From assembly GCA_024760505.1 (NCBI GenBank), contig CP058931.1, positions 3,048,001 to 3,112,000 of the forward strand: DNA of 64,000 bases, given 5' to 3'. How positions within the stretch are numbered: position 1 is the first letter of the stretch; the number at the start of each line of letters is the position of its first letter. Under the pieces are notes generated by a model. That model was not told the origin of the DNA and ran no database searches. It saw only the letters and a list, made by a program, of their open reading frames with translations. Position numbers and translations under genes: made by a program. The stretch is from Nitrospira sp. GTDB taxonomy: Bacteria > Nitrospirota > Nitrospiria > Nitrospirales > UBA8639. Below are positions 25,705 through 35,667 of the stretch, in pieces.

Positions 25705-26835
25705 ATGCCAAAAATTTTCTTAGTGACCGGTGAAACATCTGGCGATATTCACGGAGCGCACTTAGCTCTGGCACTACGGGAACTGAATCCCGCTGTGGAA
25801 TTAATCGGTGTGGGGGGCAGTCGGATGTTGGCAGCCGGGGTCTCACTTCTTCCGAATGTCAAACGGGTCGATGCCATGGGCGTTCCGGGGATCCGGCAGC
25901 TCATACAGGGGTGGAAGACCCTACGAACGCTAACCGGTTACCTCCAACGTGAACGGTTTGATGTCATTATCCTCATCGACAGCCCGGGATTGAATCTTCG
26001 CCTGGCCAAGGCCATCGCACAACGGTCATGCAAAATGATCTATTACATTGCCCCTCAGGTGTGGGCATGGGGAAGCCGTCGTTTAACACTCATTCGAAGA
26101 GTGATCAGCCATGTGTTAGCAATTCTTCCATTCGAAGAGGCCTATTTCCAAAAAGCCGGCATTCCCTGCACGTATGTTGGCCATCCATTATTGGATGAGC
26201 TCAAGCCTGCCTACGATATGGTGCATGAGCGTCAGGAATTAGGATTGAAAAGAGAGGATCTGGTGATCGGTCTGCTGCCTGGGAGTCGTGTCCGGGAAGT
26301 CCGGGAGGTATTGCCGGCCTTCTTGAGTTCCGTTGAACAGATTCGGACCCAATACCCTCGAGTTCAGGTCCTTCTTGCCCAAGCGCATTCACTGTCCGAT
26401 TCGATGGTGAATGAGCTCCTTGGACATTTCAGGCAACAGGTCAAGGTGGTCAAAGGTCTATCCAACGAGGTGATGGCGGCCTCAAATCTTTTATTGGTGA
26501 CCTCTGGGACGGCGACGTTGCAAGCGGCCCTGATTGGAACACCAATGGTCGTGGTCTATCGAACATCTCCCTTGACCTATCATATTGCCAAACGTCTGGT
26601 TAAAATTCCTTATATTAGTCTCGTGAATATTTTAGCCGGTCAAGAAATTGTTCCAGAACTGATTCAGGATCGTATGACCCCGGACTGTATTGCGCACGAA
26701 GCCTTAGATATCTTGCAAGACGTTCGTCGCCAACACAACATGACCCAGGCTTTCCAGGCCATTCGGACTGCTCTGGGTGGGGCGGGAGCGTCGAAACGGG
26801 CTGCAGCCTATATCCTTGCTGAGGCGACCGTATGA
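25705..26835 (+). CDS. lpxB: Lipid-A-disaccharide synthase LpxB
   Basis: 376 residues from ATG 25705; the frame is open from 25666 but MPKIFLVTGETSGDIHGAHL is the family N-terminus. GT19 family. Other marks are IDSPGLNLRLAK, YYIAPQVWAWGSRR and LLPGSRVREV. It joins lipid X and UDP-diacylglucosamine to make the disaccharide on the inner-membrane surface. Its stop overlaps the msbA ATG (ATGA at 26832), giving coupled translation. Confidence 0.97.
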   Translation: MPKIFLVTGETSGDIHGAHLALALRELNPAVELIGVGGSRMLAAGVSLLPNVKRVDAMGVPGIRQLIQGWKTLRTLTGYLQRERFDVIILIDSPGLNLRLAKAIAQRSCKMIYYIAPQVWAWGSRRLTLIRRVISHVLAILPFEEAYFQKAGIPCTYVGHPLLDELKPAYDMVHERQELGLKREDLVIGLLPGSRVREVREVLPAFLSSVEQIRTQYPRVQVLLAQAHSLSDSMVNELLGHFRQQVKVVKGLSNEVMAASNLLLVTSGTATLQAALIGTPMVVVYRTSPLTYHIAKRLVKIPYISLVNILAGQEIVPELIQDRMTPDCIAHEALDILQDVRRQHNMTQAFQAIRTALGGAGASKRAAAYILAEATV

Positions 26836-28586
26836 AGACCTTCTGGCGAATTGTGTCGTATCTGAGGGAGTACCGCCTGCGGTTGCTTGGCGCGTTTTTC
26901 TGTTCGGCCGGGGTGGCAGGATTATCGGCGGTCTATGCGTGGCTTGTCCAGCCGGTTCTGGATGGAATTTTTATTGAACGCAATCAGGAGATGTTGCTCA
27001 TCCTTCCGTTGGCTGTCCTGGGTGTCGCGATTTTAAAAGCCTCCTTTGCCTATGGACAGGGTTATCTCATGAGTTATGTGGGCCACTGGCTGGTGTCCGA
27101 TATTCGCCAACAATTGTTTATTCATATCGTGCGCCTGCCTATTCGATTTCACGATGCGAATACGTCAGGACGATTGATGGCCAGGGTGATTAGCGATGTC
27201 AACGAAATGGCGAATGCCATTCCCAGTGTATTGAAGGATATCTTTCAACAGGGGCTCACGTTTGTGGCGATGCTATCCGTGGTCTTTTATCAAAATTGGA
27301 AACTCGCGACGATTGTGTTGGTCGTATTACCCTTCTCCTCATTGGTGTTGGTCCGGGTCGGCCGACGGATTCGTAAACTTTCAAAGCGTGGCCAGGAATC
27401 CATTGGAAAAATGGCTTCCGTCTTAAAGGAGGCGTTTTCCGGTATCAAGATCGTGAAGGCCTACGGACAGGAAGAAAAGGAGGCTGACCGATTCTCGTTG
27501 ACGAATCAAGCCTTTCGAACAGCAAAAGTGAAGTCGTCTCAAACCTCAGCGATGGCCTCACCACTTCTTGAAGTCATTGGAGTCTGCGGTGTGGCCTTTA
27601 TTATCTGGTATGGGGGAGGATTAGTCATTGCCGGAGAGATGAAGCCGGGAGAGTTCTTTTCCTTTCTGGCTGCCATGTTCATGGCGTATGCCCCCCTCCG
27701 GAAAATGTCCGGAGCCAATGAGTCGGTTCAGCGTGCGCTTGCGGGGGCTCAGCGGGTGTTTCAAGTTCTCGACCTGGAAAGTGAATTAGCGAAAGACGAA
27801 GGCAAGAAAATTCTTCCACCCATGGCGAAAAATTTGGAATTTTCCGGTGTCACCTTCAAGTATGAGGGCTCTGAAGAGGCGGCCTTGCACGAGATCAATT
27901 TCACGATCAACGTGGGGGAGGTGGTGGCCTTCGTCGGGGCCAGTGGTAGTGGAAAAACCACTCTCGTGAGTTTGGTCCCACGTTTTTATCGCCCGACGGA
28001 AGGAGCCGTGAAGATTGATGGTGAGGATATTCGCCTGGTTGATCGATCATCTCTGAGACGGCAGATTGGCATTGTGTCTCAAGAAACCGTGTTATTTGAT
28101 GATACGATCAGAAATAATATCGCCTATGGCCGCCTGGATGCGAGTGAGGAGGCTGTCATTGAGGCGGCTCGCGCCGCCTTTGCCTGGGAATTTATTGAGC
28201 GGCTTCCTCAGGGACTGGACACACTGGTTGGGGAGAATGGACTACGATTATCGGGTGGACAACGTCAACGCCTCGCGATTGCCAGGGCAATTTTGCGGGA
28301 TCCCCCGATTCTGATTCTGGACGAGGCGACGTCCGCCCTGGATTCGGAATCTGAAAAGCTGGTGCAGAAAGCTCTGGCAAATCTGGTAAAAGCCCGAACG
28401 ACCTTGATCATTGCCCACCGATTATCCACGGTTCAACATGCCGATCGGATCGTGGTGATGAATCGCGGAAAAATTGAAGAAATCGGCACTCATGCCACCT
28501 TGCTTCAGCAGGGAGGCCTCTATACTCGATTGTATCAAACGCAATTTTTACTGACGCAACCCGAACCGTTACCGACGACCTCCTAA
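26832..28586 (+). CDS. msbA: Lipid A-core flippase MsbA (ABC exporter)
   Basis: 584 residues. An N-terminal six-helix membrane domain (residues 1-310) precedes a nucleotide-binding domain with Walker A GASGSGKTT, signature LSGGQRQRLAIARAIL and Walker B PILILDEATSALD. Half-size exporters of this type flip lipid A-core across the inner membrane. Position between lpxB and waaA supports MsbA over a drug exporter. It starts inside the last codons of lpxB, and the next acyltransferase gene follows within about 20 bp. Confidence 0.93.
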   Translation: MKTFWRIVSYLREYRLRLLGAFFCSAGVAGLSAVYAWLVQPVLDGIFIERNQEMLLILPLAVLGVAILKASFAYGQGYLMSYVGHWLVSDIRQQLFIHIVRLPIRFHDANTSGRLMARVISDVNEMANAIPSVLKDIFQQGLTFVAMLSVVFYQNWKLATIVLVVLPFSSLVLVRVGRRIRKLSKRGQESIGKMASVLKEAFSGIKIVKAYGQEEKEADRFSLTNQAFRTAKVKSSQTSAMASPLLEVIGVCGVAFIIWYGGGLVIAGEMKPGEFFSFLAAMFMAYAPLRKMSGANESVQRALAGAQRVFQVLDLESELAKDEGKKILPPMAKNLEFSGVTFKYEGSEEAALHEINFTINVGEVVAFVGASGSGKTTLVSLVPRFYRPTEGAVKIDGEDIRLVDRSSLRRQIGIVSQETVLFDDTIRNNIAYGRLDASEEAVIEAARAAFAWEFIERLPQGLDTLVGENGLRLSGGQRQRLAIARAILRDPPILILDEATSALDSESEKLVQKALANLVKARTTLIIAHRLSTVQHADRIVVMNRGKIEEIGTHATLLQQGGLYTRLYQTQFLLTQPEPLPTTS

Positions 28587-28605
28587 ATTGAAGAGCGCCG
28601 TTCCT

Positions 28606-29330
28606 ATGTTGAATTGGATCAAACTGTCCGTCGCTCCGCCATTGGCCGCACGCATGATTCGCCTTTTGGGACATACGATGCGTATATCCACCGTCGGTGG
28701 GGAAGCCGTGGATGAGTTGTATCGCCAAGGCCGACAGATCATTATTGCCTTTTGGCATGGCCGTCAGTTGATGATGCCGTTGGCCTACCGTGGGCAACAA
28801 GCCTCAATTTTGATTAGCCAGCATCGGGATGGAGAAATCATCGCGCGAATCATGGGGAATTTTGGATTTCAGTCCATTCGCGGCTCGAGCACGCGCGGGG
28901 GACTGCGAGCGACCAGGCAATTGTTGAAGGCCGGGCGGAATGGCGGTGACCTGGTTGTGACGCCCGATGGTCCGAAGGGACCAGCCTGTACGGTACAATC
29001 GGGAGTGATTTACCTGGCCAAAGCGACGGGATTGCCCATAATCCCTCTCACCTTTGCCTGCTCAAAAAAAAAGTCTTTACGAGTTGGGATCGTTTTCAGA
29101 TTCCCTATCCCGGTGGGGTAGGGTTGTTTGTATGGGGTCCACCCATCTGGGTAGACCAGGATCTTTCCAACGAGCAGCTGTCCGGTCCAGCCTTGGAGCT
29201 GGAAGGTTCGTTGAACCGGCTCACGGCTCAAGCGGAATTGGCTGTTCAGGATTCCGACCCGGTTGAATCATTTCTCCGCCGAATGTCTTCCCAGAATCTG
29301 ATCGATATGAATGAGACCTTCGACGCGTGA
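28606..29330 (+). CDS. DUF374 lysophospholipid acyltransferase-like protein, split by a -1 frame change
   Basis: Read from ATG 28606 (or TTG 28588) the frame carries the DUF374 acyltransferase motifs IIAFWHGRQLMMPL, ISQHRDGEII and VVTPDGPKGPA, then stops at 29121. The family's next motif, SWDRFQIPYP with the WGPPIWV segment, continues in the -1 frame to a stop at 29330. The two frames meet at nine A (29064-29072), where zero-frame codons read TCA AAA AAA AAG. A slip of -1 there would give one 241-residue protein of normal length. Alternatives are a pseudogene, a homopolymer error in the assembly, or phase variation. Position between msbA and waaA suggests lipid A late acylation. Confidence 0.75.
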
Positions 29331-30699
29331 CCGACTCATGTATTATGTGATGTACAATGTGCTGCTGGTATTGGCCTTTCCTATTGTCATCGGACTTCTG
29401 CTGACAAAAAAACGCAGTCAACGCGGCCTTTGGTGCCGGCTTGGGGCGGTTCCGGTCGAATTGCGGAATCTGCAAAAACCGGTCATCTGGATTCATGCCG
29501 TCTCTTTGGGCGAGGTGGCGACGATCGTTCCGCTGCTCCAGGCGATGAAGCAGCGGTATCCTCAGTGGCCATTGGTCGTGTCCACGGTGACGGAGACCGG
29601 TCGGGAAGTCGTGATCAAGCGTTTGGATGGTGTGGCTGTCCATTGTTATGCTCCCGTTGATGTTTGGTGGGCGGTTGACCGGTATATCCGCATACTTCAG
29701 CCCCGGCTCTTTATTTTGGTCGAATCAGAATTCTGGCCCAATCTGCTTAAAAATCTTCAACGGCATCGGGTGCCCATCTGTCTTGTGAACGGGAGAATTT
29801 CTTCACGATCCTTTGCCAGATATCGCTGGGTTCGAGGCATGATGAAGCAGGTGTTGAGCTGTCTCGATCTTGCCTTGATGCAATCGGAACACGATGCTGA
29901 GCGCATCGGCCGGTTAGGGGCCGAGCCAAATGCCATTCATGTCACCGGGAATATGAAGTTTGATCAGGGGCTTGAGCAAGGACAGTCTTCCGATGCCCAT
30001 GTCTCTTTCAGGGCACTCTTTGCGTGCCAAGCTGCTGAGCTGCTCATTGTGGCTGGGAGCACACACCCACAGGAAGAAGAGTGTTTGTTGGATGCGTACC
30101 GGCAGGTGATTGCCCAACACCCTCAGGCGGTACTGGTGATGGCTCCACGACATATCGAGCGTGTGGCGAAGCTTGAACAGGTTATTCAACAGTATGGATT
30201 CCCTTGTGTCCGTCGCAGCCGGTTGGTGCAGGGTGTCGGAGATCAGGCTTTTCAGAAGGGCCCTCGCGTCATCGTGTTAGACACCAGGGGGGAGTTGGCC
30301 TTTGTCTACCGGGAGGCCTGGGTCACTTTTGTGGGGGGTACACTGGTTCCGGTTGGCGGACATAATTTGTTGGAACCTGCACAATGGGGTCGCCCCGTGC
30401 TATTTGGTCCCCATGTCGATCATTGCCGGGACATTGCCGGACGACTTCTGGGAGCAGGAGGTGGCATACAAATTCAGAATCAGGAGGATTTGGCCTCTCA
30501 ATTGCTTCGTCTGATCGCGCATCCTTCAGCAGTCGAGGAGATGGGCCAAAGGGCGTTGGAGATGGTCCGGGCCCATCGGGGCGTTGTCACCAGGAATCTG
30601 CAATGGATTAATCAATTGTTGGACAAGGACAATTCGGCCTTTTTCTCTTTGTCGGCGAAGGGGTCTTCTTCCGGCAAATCTCAAGAAGTGCTCCGATAA
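29311..30699 (+). CDS. waaA: 3-deoxy-D-manno-octulosonic acid (Kdo) transferase
   Basis: 462 residues (453 if ATG 29338 is used, which gives the usual N-terminal membrane anchor YYVMYNVLLVLAFPIVIGLL). GT30 family. Motifs: IWIHAVSLGEV, VVSTVTETGREV, LVESEFWPNLL, and the C-terminal FVGGTLVPVGGHNLLEPAQW. It adds Kdo to lipid IVA from CMP-Kdo. It overlaps the frame-shifted end of the DUF374 gene by 20 bp, which favours that longer reading being the ancestral gene arrangement. Confidence 0.95.
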   Translation: MRPSTRDRLMYYVMYNVLLVLAFPIVIGLLLTKKRSQRGLWCRLGAVPVELRNLQKPVIWIHAVSLGEVATIVPLLQAMKQRYPQWPLVVSTVTETGREVVIKRLDGVAVHCYAPVDVWWAVDRYIRILQPRLFILVESEFWPNLLKNLQRHRVPICLVNGRISSRSFARYRWVRGMMKQVLSCLDLALMQSEHDAERIGRLGAEPNAIHVTGNMKFDQGLEQGQSSDAHVSFRALFACQAAELLIVAGSTHPQEEECLLDAYRQVIAQHPQAVLVMAPRHIERVAKLEQVIQQYGFPCVRRSRLVQGVGDQAFQKGPRVIVLDTRGELAFVYREAWVTFVGGTLVPVGGHNLLEPAQWGRPVLFGPHVDHCRDIAGRLLGAGGGIQIQNQEDLASQLLRLIAHPSAVEEMGQRALEMVRAHRGVVTRNLQWINQLLDKDNSAFFSLSAKGSSSGKSQEVLR

Positions 30700-30745
30700 G
30701 CTTCCATTAGAGCCCTGAATAAGGGGAGAATATGATCTCCGCCAT

Positions 30746-31855
30746 GTGTCCTTCGTGAACACGACGTCTCCTTCGCTTGGTGTGACCCCGGAACGGCTCT
30801 GGCGTTGGTTGGACCGGCGTTGCCCATGGATTCTCCGGTGGTGTGCTGTGCCCTATGGGGCAGTCGGCCATTTGCGGAGGACGGCCTATCAACGTGGCTG
30901 GTTTCCTCAACATCGATTGCCAAAACCGGTGATCAGTGTGGGTAATATAACCGTGGGGGGAACCGGGAAGACTCCATTGGTGATGTGGTTGGCCGCAGGA
31001 CTGCATGCGCGGGGCAAGCGGGTTGCGATTTTAAGCCGAGGGTATGGAAGACAACGTTCGGTGGTAAATAGGCTGGTCTCTGATGGCGTCTCGCTGAAGG
31101 GAGATTGGCGATCGGTAGGGGATGAGGCCATGTTAATGGCCGAAAAGTGCCCATGGGCGATTGTGGCTGTGGGAACCGATCGTTATCGTCTGGGACAGTG
31201 GGTGTTGGAGCAGGCCCCATGCGATTGCTTTCTTCTTGATGATGGCTTTCAGCATCTTTCTCTCTATCGCGATCTGGACGTGCTCGTATTTGATGCAACC
31301 GATGTTGAGGGCTTAAGCGGAGTCGTGCCCGCCGGCCGAATGCGTGAACCGCTGTCCGCTGCAAAATGGGCCACGACGATCGTCTTCAGTCGAACGGAAC
31401 GAGTTGTATCGGTCGCATCACTTCAGAATCGAATCGAACAGAGCGTGGGAACGTCCATTGTTCCCTTGCGTCTGGAAACCGAACCCGGAATGTTCACGCA
31501 TATTGCGACAGGGAAATCCCAACAGGCCAAGGCCTTTAAGGGTGCATCCTGTTTGCTCTTTAGCGGGATAGGCAATCCCGCCTCCTTTCGGACGAGTGTG
31601 GTTTCTTGTGGGTTGACGGTAGGTGAGGAGGTTCGGTACCCCGATCATTTTGCCTATTCAGAAAAAGATGTGGAAGCCATTCGTTTGAAGATGCAACGTT
31701 TAGGGGTTGCTCTCGCGATCACAACAGAAAAGGATGCTCTGAAAATTAGAGAGCATCTGAGACCTGATGATCCTCTATGGGCGCTGGAAGTGCAAGTCCG
31801 GATGACTCAAGGGGAAGACCAGTTGCGTGAACAGCTTCATACCATTTGTCCATAG
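30746..31855 (+). CDS. lpxK: Tetraacyldisaccharide 4'-kinase LpxK
   Basis: 369 residues from GTG 30746. The P-loop is in PVISVGNITVGGTGKTPLVM; the RVAILSRGYGR and LLDDGFQHLSLYRDLDVLVF motifs are those of LpxK. The C-terminal Asp-His region is at VRYPDHFAYSEKDVE, followed by ITTEKDALKI. It phosphorylates the 4' position of the lipid A disaccharide at the inner membrane. About 46 bp separate it from waaA. Confidence 0.95.
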   Translation: MSFVNTTSPSLGVTPERLWRWLDRRCPWILRWCAVPYGAVGHLRRTAYQRGWFPQHRLPKPVISVGNITVGGTGKTPLVMWLAAGLHARGKRVAILSRGYGRQRSVVNRLVSDGVSLKGDWRSVGDEAMLMAEKCPWAIVAVGTDRYRLGQWVLEQAPCDCFLLDDGFQHLSLYRDLDVLVFDATDVEGLSGVVPAGRMREPLSAAKWATTIVFSRTERVVSVASLQNRIEQSVGTSIVPLRLETEPGMFTHIATGKSQQAKAFKGASCLLFSGIGNPASFRTSVVSCGLTVGEEVRYPDHFAYSEKDVEAIRLKMQRLGVALAITTEKDALKIREHLRPDDPLWALEVQVRMTQGEDQLREQLHTICP

Positions 31856-31923
31856 GACTCAGATATGGTTGATCAGATAGCGTCAAGCGGATCGATTCAT
31901 GTGAGAGGGCATAGCCTTTATCG

Positions 31924-33009
31924 ATGAACATTCTCGTGCGCGTTCCCAACTGGATCGGCGATGCCGTGATGTGCCTACCGGCTCTCATGGATTTACGGAA
32001 TCATCATCCGCATGCCAAGGTCACGGTGTTGGCCAGGCCGATTATCGGAGAATTGTTGGAAGGACATCCGGGCGTGGATGAGGTCATGATGTATGTCCAT
32101 CAAGGGGAACATCAGGGCCTTTTGGGGCTCTGGCACCTCATTCAACTTGTGAAAAGAAAGAAATTTGATCGTGCGGTGTTATTCCAAAATGCCTTTGAAG
32201 CGGCCCTCATTGCCTGGGTGGCTGGCATCCCATCCCGCATCGGATATGCGACGGACGGACGGCGTTGGCTTCTGTCAGAGCATGTGCTCAGGCCGGATCG
32301 GGCTACCCTGCATCATACGGCGTATTATCGGGAACTGGTAAAGGCCATCACCCACTCTCCCGGAAAAGACGGGACCCCTCAACTTTTTCTTTCTCCTGAG
32401 GTGAAGCATGCATGTGCCAGACAGTTTCCTGAGATATTTCTTCCATCGGACGGTCTGGTTATTGGGATCAATCCCGGTTCGGTGTATGGATCGGCCAAGC
32501 GATGGATACCGGAACGTTTCGCGGAGGTGGGTGATCGGCTGGTTGAGCGGCTGACAGAAGAATTTCCGGGTGCTCCGTTTGTCCGCTGTGTCCTGATTGG
32601 AGGCAAAGGGGAAGAAGCGCTTGCGCAGGACATTGCCAGACGGATGCGGTATGAGCCGATTACCCTGTCAGGAAGAACCACCATACGGGAATTAATGGGA
32701 GTGTTGACACGCTGCTCCGTCTTGGTTACCAACGACACGGGACCCATGCATGTGGCCCAGGCTCTCGGGGTACCGGTCGCGGCGATTTTTGGGTCAACGG
32801 ATCCCTCCACGACAAGTCCTCATGGACAATTCAGTGGCGTGGTGACGGCATCGGTCCGTTGTGCACCCTGTTTATTGCGCGCCTGCCCGATTGATCATCG
32901 TTGTATGACCCAAGTGTCCGTTGAGCAGGTTGTGGACGTCGCGCTGTCTCAAATCAGGACATCATCGGGCTACCCGAACGAGGGGCGGATCAGAGGGCAT
33001 GTTGGATGA
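31924..33009 (+). CDS. waaF: LPS heptosyltransferase II (WaaF)
   Basis: 361 residues, GT9. The N-terminus NILVRVPNWIGDAVMCLPAL is diagnostic for WaaF. Donor-binding marks: GINPGSVYGSAKRWI and LVTNDTGPMHVAQALGVPVA. A four-cysteine cluster (CAPCLLRACPIDHRC) follows the second. It transfers the second L,D-heptose from ADP-heptose to the inner core. Its stop overlaps the gmhB ATG (33006-33009). Confidence 0.93.
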   Translation: MNILVRVPNWIGDAVMCLPALMDLRNHHPHAKVTVLARPIIGELLEGHPGVDEVMMYVHQGEHQGLLGLWHLIQLVKRKKFDRAVLFQNAFEAALIAWVAGIPSRIGYATDGRRWLLSEHVLRPDRATLHHTAYYRELVKAITHSPGKDGTPQLFLSPEVKHACARQFPEIFLPSDGLVIGINPGSVYGSAKRWIPERFAEVGDRLVERLTEEFPGAPFVRCVLIGGKGEEALAQDIARRMRYEPITLSGRTTIRELMGVLTRCSVLVTNDTGPMHVAQALGVPVAAIFGSTDPSTTSPHGQFSGVVTASVRCAPCLLRACPIDHRCMTQVSVEQVVDVALSQIRTSSGYPNEGRIRGHVG

Positions 33010-33608
33010 GAAATGAGTCCGCCGCACGGGGTACGGCCGTGTTTTTGGATCGGGATGGCACCTTGAACCACGATACGGGGTATGTCACTTCTCCAGAACA
33101 GTTGGTGTTGTTCCCCGGAGTCCCTGAAGCCATCGCCCGATTAAACCACTTAGGGGTTATGGTGCTTCTGGTCACCAATCAATCGGCTATTGGTCGGGGG
33201 ATGATGACCATCGAAGGGTTGGAGTCGATCCATGAGAGGCTGGCGGAATTAATTCGTCCCTATGGAGCCCGGATTGATGGTATTTTCTTCTGCCCACATC
33301 ATCCTCAAGACGGGTGTGGATGTCGAAAGCCCAAAGCGGGATTAATTCATCAAGCGGTCGCTCGATTTGCTCTCGATGTATCGCAGTGTTATCTGGTCGG
33401 GGACAAACGCAGTGATTTAGAGGCGGCTCGCATTGCCTCGGTACCCGGTGTCCTGGTCATGACGAGTTCGTATAGTGCGGATGTGGTGAGGGCGAGAGAC
33501 ATGGGACAGGTGCCGATTGACTATGTCGCGGACAGCTTTGTTCATGCCGTGGACTGGATAGAAGAGCAGATAATGAACCGAGACAACCGAATCAGGCAAA
33601 ACCAATAA
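33006..33608 (+). CDS. gmhB: D-glycero-beta-D-manno-heptose-1,7-bisphosphate 7-phosphatase
   Basis: 200 residues, HAD superfamily. The DxD nucleophile pair is Asp15/Asp17 in TAVFLDRDGTLNHDTGYV. The zinc-binding loop CPHHPQDGCGCRKP is typical of GmhB. The C-terminal CYLVGDKRSDLEAA loop holds the Mg ligands. It removes the 7-phosphate on the way to ADP-heptose, the donor for the GT9 enzymes here. No hldE or gmhA is in the window. Confidence 0.94.
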   Translation: MRNESAARGTAVFLDRDGTLNHDTGYVTSPEQLVLFPGVPEAIARLNHLGVMVLLVTNQSAIGRGMMTIEGLESIHERLAELIRPYGARIDGIFFCPHHPQDGCGCRKPKAGLIHQAVARFALDVSQCYLVGDKRSDLEAARIASVPGVLVMTSSYSADVVRARDMGQVPIDYVADSFVHAVDWIEEQIMNRDNRIRQNQ

Positions 33609-33683
33609 AGCCGCTAATTCATTCATGCGCGTTATTGGGATACTGTATGTTGTCAATGGGCTAAAGGTTTTTCGCGGGTACGT

Positions 33684-34784
33684 ATGGACATCACTCCTCA
33701 GCGCATCCTGGTTATCAAATTAAGTTCGCTGGGCGATATTGTTCATGCCCTTCCAGCCGTGGCTGCGTTGCGTCAGCGGTTCCCGCACGCCCGACTGACC
33801 TGGATGGTTAAAGAGATCTGGGCGCCGATTCTGGAAGGGAATCCTGATATTGATGACGTCTTGTCTGTGAATGTGTCTTGGCAAAATTGGCCGCATATCT
33901 TTCGTACACTCCGAAGAGGACAGTTTGATCTGGTTGTGGATTTTCAAGGGCTGTTCCGTTCAGGAATCTTTGGCGTGATGACTGGAGCTCGAACCCGTGT
34001 AGGTTTTGCGCGGGCCAGGGAAGGGGCGACCTGGTTGTATACACACCGGGTACCTTTGCCGGAGACGAAGCCTTCCCCCTGGCGTTTGTTGGAGGTTCAT
34101 GCCGTTGACCGGAATGTCGCGATCATCACATTTCTGGGCGGACGCTCATCTACTCCGGTGTTCCATCTGCCTCAATCCTCTACCGATCGTCTCACCATTG
34201 AAACGATGCTTCAGGATGCACACGTCCTGGACCATGAACACCTGATTGCTCTGGCACCTTGGACACGGTCTGCCATGAAGTCCTGGCCGTTTAAACGGTT
34301 TGTGGATCTGGCCATCGAATTGGTGCAGTGGCCCGATGTGCGTGTTGTGCTTTTGGGAGGGCCTTCAGACATCTCGGCTGCCGGGGAATTCGACTGTCTC
34401 GTGCCACAGGGTCTCATCAACCTGGTCGGACGACTGTCTCTTTCCCAATTACCCTCACTTTTGCGAAGAATGCATCTGCTCATTGGAAACGATTCGGCCC
34501 TCATTCACCTTGCAGCGGGAGTGGGCATTCCGGTGGTCGCCATCTTTGGCCCTACGCATCCCAAAGCCACAGGTCCCTATCCCTTGGGAAAGCATGTTAT
34601 CGTACGCACGGAATTGCCCTGCAGTCCCTGTGGAGCACGAACATGCAGAAATCCCACCTATCTGGAATGCATGGAATCGATCTCGCTCGAGAATCTCATT
34701 CGTGAGATCAAAGGCATCGTCGGGGGCTTCTCCCATCGAAGGGATGATCGCATGCCGGCAACCCAATCCTCGGCGAAACCGTAA
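33684..34784 (+). CDS. waaC: LPS heptosyltransferase I (WaaC)
   Basis: 366 residues, GT9. The N-terminus RILVIKLSSLGDIVHALPAV is the WaaC form. Other marks are ALAPWTRSAMKSWPFKRF and LIGNDSALIHLAAGVGIPVV, followed by the four-cysteine cluster CSPCGARTCRNPTYLEC. It attaches the first heptose to Kdo. It follows gmhB by 75 bp and leads into the core glycosyltransferases. Confidence 0.92.
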   Translation: MDITPQRILVIKLSSLGDIVHALPAVAALRQRFPHARLTWMVKEIWAPILEGNPDIDDVLSVNVSWQNWPHIFRTLRRGQFDLVVDFQGLFRSGIFGVMTGARTRVGFARAREGATWLYTHRVPLPETKPSPWRLLEVHAVDRNVAIITFLGGRSSTPVFHLPQSSTDRLTIETMLQDAHVLDHEHLIALAPWTRSAMKSWPFKRFVDLAIELVQWPDVRVVLLGGPSDISAAGEFDCLVPQGLINLVGRLSLSQLPSLLRRMHLLIGNDSALIHLAAGVGIPVVAIFGPTHPKATGPYPLGKHVIVRTELPCSPCGARTCRNPTYLECMESISLENLIREIKGIVGGFSHRRDDRMPATQSSAKP

Positions 34785-34814
34785 ATCTGTGAGGAGGTCG
34801 AAGGAAAATACCGT

Positions 34815-35582
34815 ATGACGGAACAACGCACGAGAGAAAAAGTTTCCGCTGTGGTGATTGCCTATAATGATGCACCGAATATGCGGAAATGTTTAGAGAG
34901 TCTTCATTGGGCGGATGAACTGGTGGTGATCGACTCTCATAGCACGGATGGGACAACTGATATTTGCCGTGAATTTACCTCCAAGATTTTTCACTATCCC
35001 TTCCAGGGGTTTGGGGTTCTTCGGAATCACGCCCTGACCCATGCCGCGCATGACTGGATCTTGAGCCTGGATACGGATGAACGGGTGACGCCAACGGTGC
35101 AGGAAGAAATCGAACGGTTGCTTCGGGAGGGGCCTTCGGCACAGGCGTATAAGATTCCCAGAAGGAATTTTTTCCTTGGGCGGTGGATCAAACATTGTGG
35201 ATGGTACCCTGATTACCGGCAACCCCAGTTTTTTCATAAGGGACATATGCGCTATCGAGAGGAGCTGGTCCATGAGGGCTATGAGCTGAAGGGGAAACTT
35301 GGATATCTTCATGCCAGTCTGGAGCAGATTCCCTTTCGGGATATCGATCACTACTTTCGCAAAATGGATCGGTATTCCAGCTTGCGGGCGGAGGATATGC
35401 ATCGTGCAGGCCGGACATTCCGCCCCCATCAGTTGGTGCTTCGTCCCTTATTTACCTTTCTGAAAATGTATGTGTTTCGGGGAGGGATGTTGGACCGAAA
35501 ACCGGGGCTGATTTTATCCATGTTGTATGCCTATTACACCTTTGTGAAATACGCCAAATTGTGGGAAATGCAAAAAAGTTGA
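34815..35582 (+). CDS. GT2 glycosyltransferase, WaaE/KdtX-like LPS core enzyme
   Basis: 255 residues of the GT-A fold GT2 family. VSAVVIAYNDAPNMRKCLES is the first strand; the catalytic Asp pair lies in WILSLDTDERVTP. The LPDYR-like WYPDYRQPQFFHKG segment and the end RSL/VKYAKLWEMQ are those of WaaE-type core beta-1,4-glucosyltransferases. A paralogue lies at 37784-38614 with the same architecture. Substrate specificity is unknown. Confidence 0.85.
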   Translation: MTEQRTREKVSAVVIAYNDAPNMRKCLESLHWADELVVIDSHSTDGTTDICREFTSKIFHYPFQGFGVLRNHALTHAAHDWILSLDTDERVTPTVQEEIERLLREGPSAQAYKIPRRNFFLGRWIKHCGWYPDYRQPQFFHKGHMRYREELVHEGYELKGKLGYLHASLEQIPFRDIDHYFRKMDRYSSLRAEDMHRAGRTFRPHQLVLRPLFTFLKMYVFRGGMLDRKPGLILSMLYAYYTFVKYAKLWEMQKS

Positions 35583-35667
35583 TCCGATGGACCTCCTCTG
35601 CGATCCCCTTGATCCTCCAATGGCGATGCCGCTGGTAAATCCAACTCTTTCTCGTCATCAGAGACCC

